A stretch of DNA of 64,000 nt, taken from assembly GCF_014621695.1 (NCBI RefSeq), contig NZ_CP061281.1, positions 1,116,001-1,180,000 on the forward strand, read 5' to 3'. The first letter of the stretch is position 1, and every line of letters starts with the position of its first letter. Below, in pieces: positions 15,783 to 24,941 of the stretch. The notes beneath the pieces were generated by a model. The model was not told the origin of the DNA, did no database searches, and saw only the letters and a list, made by a program, of their open reading frames with translations. Made by a program: the position numbers and the translations under genes. The stretch is from Streptomyces xanthii. Lineage in GTDB: Bacteria; Actinomycetota; Actinomycetes; Streptomycetales; Streptomycetaceae.

Positions 15783-16658
15783 ATGACTTCCGAAGAGACC
15801 CTGCGGGCCGCCCGCCGCTGTCACAACGTGCTGAACCCCTTCCACTCGACGCACTACTTCTCGCCCGACCTCGCCGAGGAGCTCGCCGCGGTGGGCGTCA
15901 CCGACCGCGGGGCCACCTACTTCGCGGCCCGCTCCGCCGCCATGGGAGCCGTCGGCCCCGGCGCCGTGACCGCCGCCTTCTACAACTTCAACCACGAGCT
16001 CGTGGCCCGGCACCTGCCCGCGGTGTGGAGCGTCGCCTCGCCGGAGACCGTCCTCGCCGCGCGCGAGCGGGCCGTCGACTCGACGCTGCGCCGGCTGCTC
16101 GGCGCGGACGTGCTCGCCTCCCCGGAGATGGCCGAGGCCGCCGAGCTGGCCCTGCGCGCCACCGAGGCCTGCACCCGGCACGCCCGCCCCCTGTACGCGG
16201 CGCACGCCGACCTGCCGGTGCCGGACGCGCCGCACCTGGCGTACTGGCACGCGACGACGCTGCTGCGCGAGCACCGCGGCGACGGGCACCTGGCGGCCCT
16301 GCTCGGCGCCGGCCTCGACCCGCTGGAGGCGCTCGTGAGCCACGTCGCCACCGGCAGGGGCATGGCCCCCAAGTGGCTGCTCGTCACGCGCGGGTGGAGC
16401 CGCGACGACTTCGACGCGGCGGCCGGCCGGCTGCGCGCGCGGGGTCTGCTGACCGACGACCCGGAGCTCACCCTCACCGAGGCCGGCACCGCGCTGCGCG
16501 CCGACCTCGAGGCCCGCACCGACCAGCTCGACCGCGCGCCCTACGAGCACCTCGGCGCCGAGGGCGTCGCCCGGCTGACCGAGCTGGCGTCCGGCTTCAC
16601 CGGGACGGCGCTGGGCAACGGCGCGTTCCCCGCCGACCTCATCGGCAAGGCCGCCTGA
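15783..16658 (+). CDS. SCO6745 family protein
   Basis: Protein of 291 residues of a conserved actinobacterial family recognised from memory by its N-terminus (ARRCHNVLNPFHSTHYFSP) and overall layout. It is mostly helical and Ala/Glu/His-rich. The C-terminal third (WSRDDFDAAAGRLRARGLL... LTEAG) looks like a winged-helix, MarR-like fragment, so DNA or RNA binding is possible. No catalytic motif is evident. It lies directly downstream of a TetR-like palindrome and 101 bp before Tex. The function is unknown. Confidence 0.75.
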   Translation: MTSEETLRAARRCHNVLNPFHSTHYFSPDLAEELAAVGVTDRGATYFAARSAAMGAVGPGAVTAAFYNFNHELVARHLPAVWSVASPETVLAARERAVDSTLRRLLGADVLASPEMAEAAELALRATEACTRHARPLYAAHADLPVPDAPHLAYWHATTLLREHRGDGHLAALLGAGLDPLEALVSHVATGRGMAPKWLLVTRGWSRDDFDAAAGRLRARGLLTDDPELTLTEAGTALRADLEARTDQLDRAPYEHLGAEGVARLTELASGFTGTALGNGAFPADLIGKAA

Positions 16659-16759
16659 CAACCGGTGCGACCCGGCCGGGCCGCGCCCTGATCCTCCGCT
16701 GACGGTGCCACCTGCCACAATTGCGGCGCAACGTCAGTCGACATAGGCGGTACGGGATC

Positions 16760-19150
16760 GTGGCGACACCCACTGTTGGGTCCATCGAAGGCAGGATTGC
16801 CGAGGAACTCGGCGTACGGGAGCGGCAGGTGAAGGCTGCCGTCGACCTCCTTGACGGCGGTTCGACGGTGCCCTTCATCGCCCGCTACCGCAAGGAGGCG
16901 ACGGAGTCCCTCGACGACGCCCAGCTGCGCACCCTGGAGGAGCGGCTGCGGTACCTGCGCGAGCTGGAGGAGCGCCGCACCGCCGTGCTCGACTCCGTGC
17001 GCGAGCAGGGCAAGCTGACCGAGGAGCTGGAGGCGCGGATCCGCGCCGCCGACACCAAGGCGCGCCTGGAGGACATCTACCTCCCGTTCAAGCCGAAGCG
17101 CCGCACCAAGGCGCAGATCGCCCGCGAGGCCGGGCTCGAGCCGCTGGCGGAGGGCCTGCTGGGCGACCCGTCGGTGGACCCGCTCGCCGCCGCGGCCGCG
17201 TTCGTCGACGCCGACAAGGGTGTCGCCGATCCGCAGGCCGCGCTGGACGGCGCCCGCGCGATCCTCACCGAGCGCTTCTCCGAGGACGCCGACCTGATCG
17301 GTGAACTGCGCGAGCGCATGTGGACGCGGGGCCGGCTCGCGGCGAAGGTGAAGTCGGGCAAGGAGGAGGCGGGCGCCAAGTTCGCCGACTACTTCGACTT
17401 CGCGGAGCCCTTCAAGGAGCTTCCCTCGCACCGCGTCCTGGCGATGCTGCGCGGCGAGAAGGAGGACGTGCTCGAACTCGTCCTGGAGCCGGAGGAGCCG
17501 GCCGCCGACGGGGCGCCCTCCTCGTACGAGCCGATCGTCGCCGACCGCTTCGGGATCCGCAACCAGGGGCGGCCCGGCGACAAGTGGCTGGCGGACACGG
17601 TCCGTTGGGCCTGGCGCACGCGCATCCTGGTGCACCTCGGGATCGACCTGCGGCTGCGGCTGCGCACGGCCGCCGAGGACGAGGCCGTCAAGGTCTTCGC
17701 GGCGAACCTGCGGGACCTGCTGCTCGCCGCCCCCGCCGGCACGCGCGCGACGCTGGGCCTCGACCCCGGTTTCCGTACGGGCGTCAAGGTGGCCGTCGTC
17801 GACGCGACCGGCAAGGTCGTCGCGACGGACGTCATCCACCCGCACGTCCCGGCGAACCGGTGGGACGAGGCGATCGCCAGGCTGGCGAAGCTGTCGAAGG
17901 AGCACGCGGTCGACCTGATCGCGATCGGCAACGGGACGGCGTCCCGCGAGACCGACAAGCTCGCCGGTGAACTCATCACCAAGCACCCCGAGTTGAAGCT
18001 CACCAAGGTGATGGTGAGCGAGGCGGGCGCCTCGGTGTACTCGGCCTCCGCGTTCGCCTCGCAGGAGCTGCCCGACATGGACGTGTCGCTGCGCGGCGCG
18101 GTCTCGATCGCGCGCCGGCTCCAGGACCCGCTGGCCGAACTCGTGAAGATCGACCCGAAGTCGATCGGTGTCGGCCAGTACCAGCACGACCTCAGCGAGG
18201 TGAAGCTGTCGCGCTCGCTGGACGCGGTGGTCGAGGACTGTGTGAACGGTGTGGGCGTCGACGTCAACACGGCGTCGGCCCCGCTCCTCGCCCGCGTGTC
18301 CGGCATCAGCGCCGGCCTCTCGGAGAACATCGTGGCGCACCGCGACGCCAACGGGCCGTTCACCAGCCGCAAGGGCCTCAAGGACGTCGCCCGGCTCGGC
18401 CCGAAGGCGTACGAGCAGTGTGCGGGCTTCCTGCGGATCCGGGGCGGGGACGACCCGCTGGACGCGTCGTCCGTGCACCCGGAGGCGTACCCGGTGGTAC
18501 GGCGGATGGCCAAGTCGACCGGGGGCGCGGTCGGTTCGCTGATCGGCGACACGGGGACGCTGCGCTCGCTGCGGGCGGCGGACTTCGTGGACGACACGTT
18601 CGGTCTGCCGACCGTGACGGACATCCTGAAGGAGCTGGAGAAGCCGGGGCGCGACCCGCGGCCCGCCTTCAAGACGGCCACCTTCAAGGAGGGCGTCGAG
18701 AAGATCTCCGACCTGGAGCCGGGGATGGTGCTCGAAGGTGTCGTCACGAACGTGGCGGCGTTCGGGGCGTTCATCGACATCGGTGTGCACCAGGACGGGC
18801 TCGCGCACGTCTCGGCGCTCTCGCGGACGTTCGTGAAGGACCCGCGCGATGTCGTGAAGCCCGGGGACATCGTGAAGGTGAAGGTGCTCGACGTCGACGT
18901 GCCGCGCAAGCGGATCTCGTTGACCCTGCGGCTCGACGACGAGAAGGCCTCCGGCGGGGGCGGGAACGGTGGCTCGGGGCGCGGTGAGCGCGGCGGGGAC
19001 CGTCGGCCGCCGCGGCAGTCGTCCCGACAGGGGCAGGGGGGCCGTGGCTCCGGCGGCTCCGGTGGCAGCGGCAAGGGCCGTCAGGGTGGCGCCCCGGCAC
19101 CGTCGAACTCGGCGATGGCCGACGCCCTGCGCAAGGCTGGGCTGGCCTAG
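16760..19150 (+). CDS. Tex family RNA-binding transcriptional accessory protein
   Basis: A 796-residue protein with the Tex architecture: helical N-terminal region ([12 protein letters not shown]), YqgF/RNase-H-like domain ([18 protein letters not shown]), helix-hairpin-helix modules ([19 protein letters not shown]) and an S1 domain near residue 655 ([19 protein letters not shown]). It ends in a ~65-residue Gly/Arg/Ser-rich low-complexity tail, which probably adds non-specific RNA binding. The GTG at 16760 gives [17 protein letters not shown], the usual Tex start; longer upstream reading is Arg-rich and unlike the family. Tex works at transcribing complexes and affects expression of other genes. 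The tail is longer than in many relatives. Confidence 0.92.
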   Translation: MATPTVGSIEGRIAEELGVRERQVKAAVDLLDGGSTVPFIARYRKEATESLDDAQLRTLEERLRYLRELEERRTAVLDSVREQGKLTEELEARIRAADTKARLEDIYLPFKPKRRTKAQIAREAGLEPLAEGLLGDPSVDPLAAAAAFVDADKGVADPQAALDGARAILTERFSEDADLIGELRERMWTRGRLAAKVKSGKEEAGAKFADYFDFAEPFKELPSHRVLAMLRGEKEDVLELVLEPEEPAADGAPSSYEPIVADRFGIRNQGRPGDKWLADTVRWAWRTRILVHLGIDLRLRLRTAAEDEAVKVFAANLRDLLLAAPAGTRATLGLDPGFRTGVKVAVVDATGKVVATDVIHPHVPANRWDEAIARLAKLSKEHAVDLIAIGNGTASRETDKLAGELITKHPELKLTKVMVSEAGASVYSASAFASQELPDMDVSLRGAVSIARRLQDPLAELVKIDPKSIGVGQYQHDLSEVKLSRSLDAVVEDCVNGVGVDVNTASAPLLARVSGISAGLSENIVAHRDANGPFTSRKGLKDVARLGPKAYEQCAGFLRIRGGDDPLDASSVHPEAYPVVRRMAKSTGGAVGSLIGDTGTLRSLRAADFVDDTFGLPTVTDILKELEKPGRDPRPAFKTATFKEGVEKISDLEPGMVLEGVVTNVAAFGAFIDIGVHQDGLAHVSALSRTFVKDPRDVVKPGDIVKVKVLDVDVPRKRISLTLRLDDEKASGGGGNGGSGRGERGGDRRPPRQSSRQGQGGRGSGGSGGSGKGRQGGAPAPSNSAMADALRKAGLA

Positions 19151-19205
19151 GCGCCGTCGGGGCCGATCCCGGTGGGGAGCTGCGGGCCGGTCGGTGGCCG
19201 GCCAC

Positions 19206-19867
19206 GCAGTTCCCCGCGCCCCTGACGGGGCACCTGCCGCCCCCGGCGACAGAGTCCCACACCCCTGACAGGGCCGAACCCGCCCCGGAACCCATCGCCG
19301 GTACCGCGGGCCGGGCCCGGTCGCGCCCCGCGGCGAAGCCGCAGAACGGTACAGTCCCGCACGCCTGACAGGGCACCTGCCGCCCCCGGCGACAGAGCCC
19401 CACACCCCTGCCAGGGCCGAACCCGCCCCGAAGCTCATCGCCGATGTCGCAGGCCGGGCCCGGTCACGCCCCGCGGCGAAGCCGCAGAACGGCACAGCCC
19501 CGCGCCCCTGACGAGGCGCCTGTCGCGCCCGGCGCCAGGCGCCGCTGAACCGTACAACCCCGCCCTCTCACGGGGCCGAGCCTCCCCGGAGCTCGTCGCC
19601 GGGATATCGGGCCGGGCCCGTCGCGCCCCTTACCGGAGCCGCTGAACGGTAAGCCTCACGCGCCTTACGAGGCTGAACCCGCCCCGGAGCTCATCGCCGG
19701 TGTCGCGCGTTCGCGGCCCAGGCCGGAGCCGCTGAACGGCACGGCCTCGCATCCCTTGCCGCGCCTGTCACGCCCTGCGGCAGGCGCCGCAGAACGGCGC
19801 ACGGCCCCGCACTCCTTGCGGGGCCTGTTGCGCGCCGGGGTGGGGCCGCTGGACGGTACGGCCTCGC
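19206..19867. repeat. degenerate tandem repeat array in an 831-bp non-coding gap
   Basis: The gap 19151-19981 has no convincing gene. Two consecutive 143-bp units (19221-19363 and 19364-19506) are about 90 percent identical and each contains a GCGGCGAAGCCGC hairpin. A shorter motif, GCCGCNGAACGGYAC plus a GC-rich tail, occurs seven times (from 19338, 19481, 19541, 19638, 19728, 19786, 19845), the later ones in shortened, decayed units. The array begins with GCAGTTCCCCGCGCCCCTGA at 19206-19225, which is one arm of the palindromic element found three times elsewhere in the window. Confidence 0.8.
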
Positions 19868-19981
19868 GCCCCCGTCGGGGCGTGTGTCGATGCGCCGGGT
19901 GCAGTAGTGCGGGCTGCCTCTCGGGGTGGTGGCCGGGACGCTGGGAGGCACGTCTCGTGCACGCCGTCTCCAGGAGAGCCG

Positions 19982-21166
19982 ATGCCCCGTCACCCTCGAC
20001 CTCGCAGTTCCCTCAGAGCCGTCACCGTCGTCGCCGCCTGTCTCGCCCTGCTCGCTCCGGGGGCCGCCGAGGCCGTCGGACGGGGCGAGGGGCACCCGCA
20101 CGATCCGCTGCGGCAGCAGCTGGAGGAGCTGGTGCGGGCTCCCGGCGGGCCGCCCGGGATCATCGCCGTGCTCGGCGACGGGCACCGGCGCCGGGTCGTG
20201 CAGGCCGGGGTCGCGGACCTGGACACCGGGCGCGCGCCGCGGTCCGGCGACGCCATGCGGATCGCGAGCACGGCCAAGGCGTTCAGCGGGGCCGTCGCCC
20301 TGTACCTCGTCGAGCACCGCCTGCTGAAGCTCGACGACACCCTGCGCGAGCGGCTGCCCGCGCTGCCCCGGGCCTGGGGGAAGGTGACGCTGCGGCAGTT
20401 GCTGAACCACACCAGCGGCCTGCCCGACTACTCGCAGACCCAGGCGTTCGCGGACACCCTGCGCGCCGACCCCCATCACCACTTCGACTCCCGCCGGCTG
20501 CTCGACTACGCCGCCGACGAGCCGCTGCGCTTCCGGCCGGGCTCCCGGTACCAGTACTCCAACTCGGACAACATCGCCGTGGCGCTGATGGCGGAGGCGG
20601 TCACTCACGTCCCGTACGAGCGGCTGCTCGCGGAGATCGTGTACGGGCCGCTCGGGCTGCACCGGACCAGCCTGCCGCAGGGCTTCCGGATGCCCGAGCC
20701 GTATCTGCACGGGTACGACGTCAGCCCGCCCGAGCCGACGGAGGACGTGAGCGAGCTGATCGGGATGTCCGGGGTGTGGGCCTCGGGCGGCATCGTCTCC
20801 ACCCCCGCCGACATGAGCCGCTTCATCGGCGCGTACGCCGGGGGCCGGCTGTACGGTCCCGGGCGCGGCGTCGTGCGGGAGCAGCGGCGCTGGGTGCCCG
20901 GCGGGGCGTCCGAACCCGCGGGCCCGGGGCGCAACGACGCCGGGCTCGCCCTCTTCCGGTACACGACCCGGTGCGGGGTCGTGCTCGGGCACACCGGGAA
21001 CACCGCGGGCTACACGCAGCTGATCGCGGCCACGCCGGACGGGCGCAAGTCGCTGACCTTCTCCGTGAACACGCAGATCAACCAGCGCTCGAAGCCGGAG
21101 CTGCTGAAGCGGCTGCGGGCCGTGCAGGAGAACTTCGTCTGCGCGCTGCTCGGCAGGAAGGGCTGA
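19982..21166 (+). CDS. secreted serine hydrolase, beta-lactamase/D-Ala-D-Ala carboxypeptidase family
   Basis: A 394-residue exported protein with a signal peptide (hydrophobic stretch VTVVAACLALLAPGAAEA). It shows the serine penicillin-recognising fold: Ser96-x-x-Lys99 (STAK), Tyr192-Ser-Asn194, and HTG at His337 replacing KTG, as in class C-like carboxypeptidases and esterases such as the R61 enzyme. It probably trims peptidoglycan peptides or acts as an esterase outside the cell. The ATG at 19982 with AGGAGA upstream is a clear start. It meets the ABC-F gene tail to tail with 10 bp between. Confidence 0.88.
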   Translation: MPRHPRPRSSLRAVTVVAACLALLAPGAAEAVGRGEGHPHDPLRQQLEELVRAPGGPPGIIAVLGDGHRRRVVQAGVADLDTGRAPRSGDAMRIASTAKAFSGAVALYLVEHRLLKLDDTLRERLPALPRAWGKVTLRQLLNHTSGLPDYSQTQAFADTLRADPHHHFDSRRLLDYAADEPLRFRPGSRYQYSNSDNIAVALMAEAVTHVPYERLLAEIVYGPLGLHRTSLPQGFRMPEPYLHGYDVSPPEPTEDVSELIGMSGVWASGGIVSTPADMSRFIGAYAGGRLYGPGRGVVREQRRWVPGGASEPAGPGRNDAGLALFRYTTRCGVVLGHTGNTAGYTQLIAATPDGRKSLTFSVNTQINQRSKPELLKRLRAVQENFVCALLGRKG

Positions 21167-21176
21167 GGCGCCCGCG

Positions 21177-22814
21177 CTACCGCTCGGTCACCTTGCCGTC
21201 GGCCACCTCGAGGCGGCGTCCGACGTGCACCGCGTCGAGCATGCGCCGGTCGTGGGTGACCAGGAGCAGGGTTCCCTCGTAGGAGTCCAGAGCGGATTCG
21301 AGCTGCTCGATGGCCGGCAGGTCGAGATGGTTGGTGGGCTCGTCCAGGACCAGGAGGTTGACGCCCCGGCCCTGGAGGAGGGCGAGGGCGGCGCGGGTGC
21401 GTTCGCCGGGTGAGAGGGTCTCGGCGGGGCGCAGCACGTGGTCCGCCTTCAGACCGAACTTGGCGAGCAGGGTGCGCACATCGGCCGGAGCCGTGTCGGG
21501 CACGGCCGCGCAGAACGCGTCGAGCAGGGTCTCGGGGCCGTGGAACAGGGCGCGGGCCTGGTCGACCTCGCCGACGACGACTCCGGGGCCCAGCGCGGCG
21601 TGGCCGGAGTCGAGCGGGGCGCGGCCCAGGAGGGCGGCGAGGAGGGTCGACTTGCCCGCGCCGTTGGCCCCGGTGATCGCGACGCGGTCGGCCCAGTCGA
21701 TCTGGAGGGTCACCGGGCCGAGGCGGAAGTCGCCGCGGGCCAGTTCGGCGTCGCGCAGGGAGGCTACGACGGCGCCGGAGCGCGGGGCGGCCGCGATCTC
21801 CATGCGCAGCTCCCACTCCTTGCGGGGCTCTTCGACGACGTCGAGGCGCTCGATCATGCGCTGCGTCTGGCGGGCCTTGGCGGCCTGCTTCTCGCTGGAC
21901 TCGCTGCGGAACTTGCGGCCGATCTTGTCGTTGTCGCTCGCCTTGCGCCGCGCGTTCTTGACGCCCTTGTCCATCCAGGATCGCTGCATCTGGGCCCGGC
22001 CCTCCAGGGCGGCCTTCTTGTCGGCGTACTCCTCGTACTCGTCGCGGGCGTGCCGGCGGGCGACGTCGCGCTCCTCCAGGTAGGCCTCGTAGCCGCCCCC
22101 GTAGAGGTTGATCTGCTGCTGGGCGAGGTCGAGTTCGAGGACCTTGGTGACGGTGCGGGTGAGGAACTCGCGGTCGTGGCTGACGACGACGGTGCCGGCG
22201 CGCAGGCCCCGGACGAAGCTCTCCAGGCGCTCCAGGCCGTCGAGGTCGAGGTCGTTGGTCGGCTCGTCCAGGAGGAAGACGTCGTAGCGGGAGAGCAGCA
22301 GCGAGGCGAGGCCCGCGCGGGCGGCCTGGCCGCCGGAGAGCGAGGTCATGGCCTGGTCGAGGCCGATGGTCAGGCCGAGCTGCCCGGCGACCTCCTCGGC
22401 GCGCTCGTCGAGGTCGGCGCCGCCGAGGTCCAGCCAGCGCTCCAGGCTCGTCGCGTAGGCGTCGTCGGCTCCGGGCGCGCCGTCGACCAGGGCCTGGGTG
22501 GCCTCGTCCATGACGCGCTGGGCCTCGGCGACGCCGGTGCGGCGGGCGAGGAACTCCCGGATCGTCTCGCCGGGGCGGCGCTCCGGCTCCTGCGGCAGGT
22601 GGCCGACGGTCGCGCCGGGCGGGGAAAGCCGCAGCTCGCCCTCCTCCGGGGTGCCGAGGCCCGCGAGGAGGCGCAGCAGGGTGGACTTGCCCGCGCCGTT
22701 GGCGCCGACGAGGCCGATCACGTCGCCGGGGGCGACGACGAGGTCGAGCCCGGTGAACAGGGAGCGGTCACCGTGGCCGGCGGCGAGGTTCTTGGCTACG
22801 AGAGTGGCAGTCAT
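21177..22814 (-). CDS. ABC-F family ATP-binding protein
   Basis: Soluble protein of 545 residues with two ATPase domains and no membrane part. Walker A motifs are GANGAGKSTLLRLL and GANGAGKSTLLAAL, signatures are LSGGQAARAGL and LSPGERTRAAL, and Walker B/H-loop regions are LLDEPTND and VLDEPTNHLD. A Lys/Arg-rich linker (KNARRKASDNDKIGRKF) separates the domains and would reach into the ribosome. ABC-F proteins adjust the ribosomal E/P site or displace bound antibiotics. No antibiotic cluster is near, so this is either a housekeeping or an intrinsic resistance type. Start ATG at 22814 with a modest SD sequence. Confidence 0.9.
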   Translation of the reverse strand: MTATLVAKNLAAGHGDRSLFTGLDLVVAPGDVIGLVGANGAGKSTLLRLLAGLGTPEEGELRLSPPGATVGHLPQEPERRPGETIREFLARRTGVAEAQRVMDEATQALVDGAPGADDAYATSLERWLDLGGADLDERAEEVAGQLGLTIGLDQAMTSLSGGQAARAGLASLLLSRYDVFLLDEPTNDLDLDGLERLESFVRGLRAGTVVVSHDREFLTRTVTKVLELDLAQQQINLYGGGYEAYLEERDVARRHARDEYEEYADKKAALEGRAQMQRSWMDKGVKNARRKASDNDKIGRKFRSESSEKQAAKARQTQRMIERLDVVEEPRKEWELRMEIAAAPRSGAVVASLRDAELARGDFRLGPVTLQIDWADRVAITGANGAGKSTLLAALLGRAPLDSGHAALGPGVVVGEVDQARALFHGPETLLDAFCAAVPDTAPADVRTLLAKFGLKADHVLRPAETLSPGERTRAALALLQGRGVNLLVLDEPTNHLDLPAIEQLESALDSYEGTLLLVTHDRRMLDAVHVGRRLEVADGKVTER

Positions 22815-22852
22815 CAGGCCGCCGATCCTAAGGCCTGTCCCACCTGGGCGGA

Positions 22853-23887
22853 TCAGCGTGCCATCGGTGCCACCAGGACGCTGCCGGTGGTGCGGGCCAC
22901 GAGGAAGGACTCTCCCTTGGTCGCCCGGGGGTCGAGCGGGATGCGGTGCCGGCCGGGGCCGAGCACGTCGTCGAAGACGTCGCGGGTGTGGGTGCGGTAC
23001 AGGCGGTCGAGGCGGTAGGCGGTGAGCCGGACCCGGCAGGTGGAGGTGACCTCGAGTCCCGCGGCGCCGTCGGCGGCGACGAGTCCGGTGAGCCGGCGCC
23101 GGGTCTCGGGGCTGCGGTCGAGCGCGGCCTCGATCTGGGCGACGAGCAGCGGGATGATCGGCGCGAGTCCGTCCACGTACGCGATGTCGACGCCGGCCCG
23201 CTCGAACTGGCGCCGGACCGCCGTGCGCTGGGTCTCGCCCACGGCGCGGCCGAACGCGACGGCGCCGTAGGTGCGCAGTTCCTCTGCGGGCACGCCGGAG
23301 GCGTCGTGGACGATCTCGGCGCCGATGCCGATGGTGCGCAGGGCGGCGGCCAGTTTGGCAAGGACGGCGACGCGGGCGCCGATGAGCAGGACACGGCGGC
23401 GGGCGGCCGGTTCGGCGGCGTCGGCGAGCAGCCGGCCCAGTGCGGCGCGGTACTCGGCGCCGCGGAAGCGGAACGGCCCTATGCCGTGGTACCCGTTGAG
23501 CTCCAGGTCGGCGTGTTCGTCGGTCTGCCAGGCGAAGTCGCGCCAGACGACGTCGTCGGTGCCGTCCCCGGCCGGTTCGATGGCGGCGGTGACGGCGCCG
23601 CACTCCAGGCCCTCGCACTCGGGGCAGCCGTAGATGACGTAGCGGCCCCCGGCGAGCGGGGCCTCGGCCTCCAGGAGCAGGCTCCTGACGTGGCCGGTGA
23701 AGATGGCGGGCGGGATGTCGGCGGCCAGCGGGGAGACCGCGTCGAGGTCGGAGAGCTGGAACAGCAGCGGGCGTCCGTCGACGATGAAGTCCACGAAGTC
23801 CCGGTGGACTTGGTAGTCACCGTTGGCGAGGACTCCACCGGCGCGCATCGCCGGTGCCAGGCCGAAGGTCGCGTACTCGGCAGACAT
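22853..23887 (-). CDS. conserved hypothetical protein with a Cys-rich site and a Rossmann-like segment
   Basis: A 344-residue protein I cannot place. The N-terminal half contains GCPECEGLECG at about residue 97, a Cys cluster able to bind a metal. The middle has a Rossmann-like strand-turn (RRVLLIGARVAVLAKLAAALR). The C-terminal third is Arg-rich with mixed strands (TSTCRVRLTAYRLDRLY). No signal peptide or membrane segment is seen. It lies 38 bp upstream of the ABC-F gene on the same strand and diverges from the D-amino-acid-oxidase gene. The start ATG at 23887 gives MSAEYATFGL. No function is assigned. Confidence 0.7.
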   Translation of the reverse strand: MSAEYATFGLAPAMRAGGVLANGDYQVHRDFVDFIVDGRPLLFQLSDLDAVSPLAADIPPAIFTGHVRSLLLEAEAPLAGGRYVIYGCPECEGLECGAVTAAIEPAGDGTDDVVWRDFAWQTDEHADLELNGYHGIGPFRFRGAEYRAALGRLLADAAEPAARRRVLLIGARVAVLAKLAAALRTIGIGAEIVHDASGVPAEELRTYGAVAFGRAVGETQRTAVRRQFERAGVDIAYVDGLAPIIPLLVAQIEAALDRSPETRRRLTGLVAADGAAGLEVTSTCRVRLTAYRLDRLYRTHTRDVFDDVLGPGRHRIPLDPRATKGESFLVARTTGSVLVAPMAR

Positions 23888-23953
23888 GCGGTGAGTATTC
23901 CCACCTGACGCCTGATGTGAGCACGGCAGGGCACATTCCGCTACGGTCCCGGC

Positions 23954-24910
23954 GTGAACAGTCACGTGAGCGGCGAAGTGATCGTGGTCGGCGGCGGTGT
24001 GATCGGGATGTCCACCGCGCTGACGCTGGCGGAGCGCGGGCGGCGGGTGCGGCTGTGGTCCAGGGACCCGGTGGACCGCACCACCTCGGCGGTGGCGGGC
24101 GCTCTGTGGTGGCCGTACCGGATCGATCCGGTGGAGCGGGTGGGGCCGTGGTCGCTGCGGTCGCTGCGCCGGTACGAGGAGTGGGCCCGGCGGCCGGACG
24201 AGACGGGCGTGCGGATGGTCGAGGGCGTCCACGCGCGCACCCGCCTCGCCGATCTCGGCGGCTGGGCCTCGGAGGTGGCGGGGCTGCGGGACTCGGCGCG
24301 GGGTCTGGCGGCGCGGCTGCCGCTGCTCGACATGCCGGTGCATCTGCGCTGGCTGTGGGATGTCGCGGAGCGGGCCGGCGTCGTGCTGGAGACGCGCACG
24401 GTGGCGTCGCTCGACGAGGCGCTCGTGGCGGCCCCGGTGGTCGTGAACTGCACGGGGCTCGGGGCGCGGGAGCTGGTGCCCGATCCGTCGGTGCGGCCGG
24501 TGCGCGGGCAGCTGGTCGTCGTACGCAATCCGGGGGTGCGGCACTGGTACACGGCGGCGGACGAGGGCGCGGCGACGACGACGTACTTCTTCCCGCAGCC
24601 GGGCGGGCTGATCCTCGGCGGCACCGCGCAGGAGGACGACTGGTCGCTGGAGCCCGACCCGGCGGTCGCGGCGGCGATCGTCCGGCGGTGCGCGGCCGTG
24701 CGGCCGGAGATCGCCGGGGCGCGGGTGCTCGGCCACCGGGTGGGGCTGCGCCCGGCGCGTCCGGCGGTGCGCATCGAGCGGGAGGTCACCGGCGAGGGGC
24801 GGGTCCTGGTGCACAACTACGGGCACGGGGGCGCCGGGGTGACGGTGGCGTGGGGCTGTGCGCGGGAGGCGGCGGAGCTCGTCGAGGGCCCGGCCGGGCC
24901 GGACGCCTGA
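23954..24910 (+). CDS. FAD-dependent oxidoreductase, D-amino-acid oxidase family
   Basis: Flavoprotein of 318 residues. The N-terminal GGGVIGMSTALTLAERG is the dinucleotide-binding fold. AVAGALWWPYR and the C-terminal YGHGGAGVTVAWG match D-amino-acid oxidase motifs, including the Tyr/Arg region for substrate carboxylate binding. The expected reaction is D-amino acid plus oxygen to keto acid, ammonia and peroxide. The start is GTG; the next in-frame residues VSGEVIVVGGG leave little room for a later one. Substrate preference is unknown. Confidence 0.88.
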   Translation: MNSHVSGEVIVVGGGVIGMSTALTLAERGRRVRLWSRDPVDRTTSAVAGALWWPYRIDPVERVGPWSLRSLRRYEEWARRPDETGVRMVEGVHARTRLADLGGWASEVAGLRDSARGLAARLPLLDMPVHLRWLWDVAERAGVVLETRTVASLDEALVAAPVVVNCTGLGARELVPDPSVRPVRGQLVVVRNPGVRHWYTAADEGAATTTYFFPQPGGLILGGTAQEDDWSLEPDPAVAAAIVRRCAAVRPEIAGARVLGHRVGLRPARPAVRIEREVTGEGRVLVHNYGHGGAGVTVAWGCAREAAELVEGPAGPDA

Positions 24911-24941
24911 CGGGCCCCGCCGCCTCCCGCGGGGCGGGTCA
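24908..24941. terminator. bidirectional hairpin between convergent genes
   Basis: Arms GCCCCGC and GCGGGGC (24914-24920 and 24929-24935) are extended, after a 2-nt mismatch, by TGAC and GTCA. The hairpin spans the stop codons of both the oxidase gene and the BCCT gene, so it may end both transcripts. Confidence 0.5.

Noticed and set aside
19221..19867. Repeat array considered as a CRISPR
   Set aside because: Unit length of 143 bp, diverged copies and no regular repeat-spacer pattern or cas genes.
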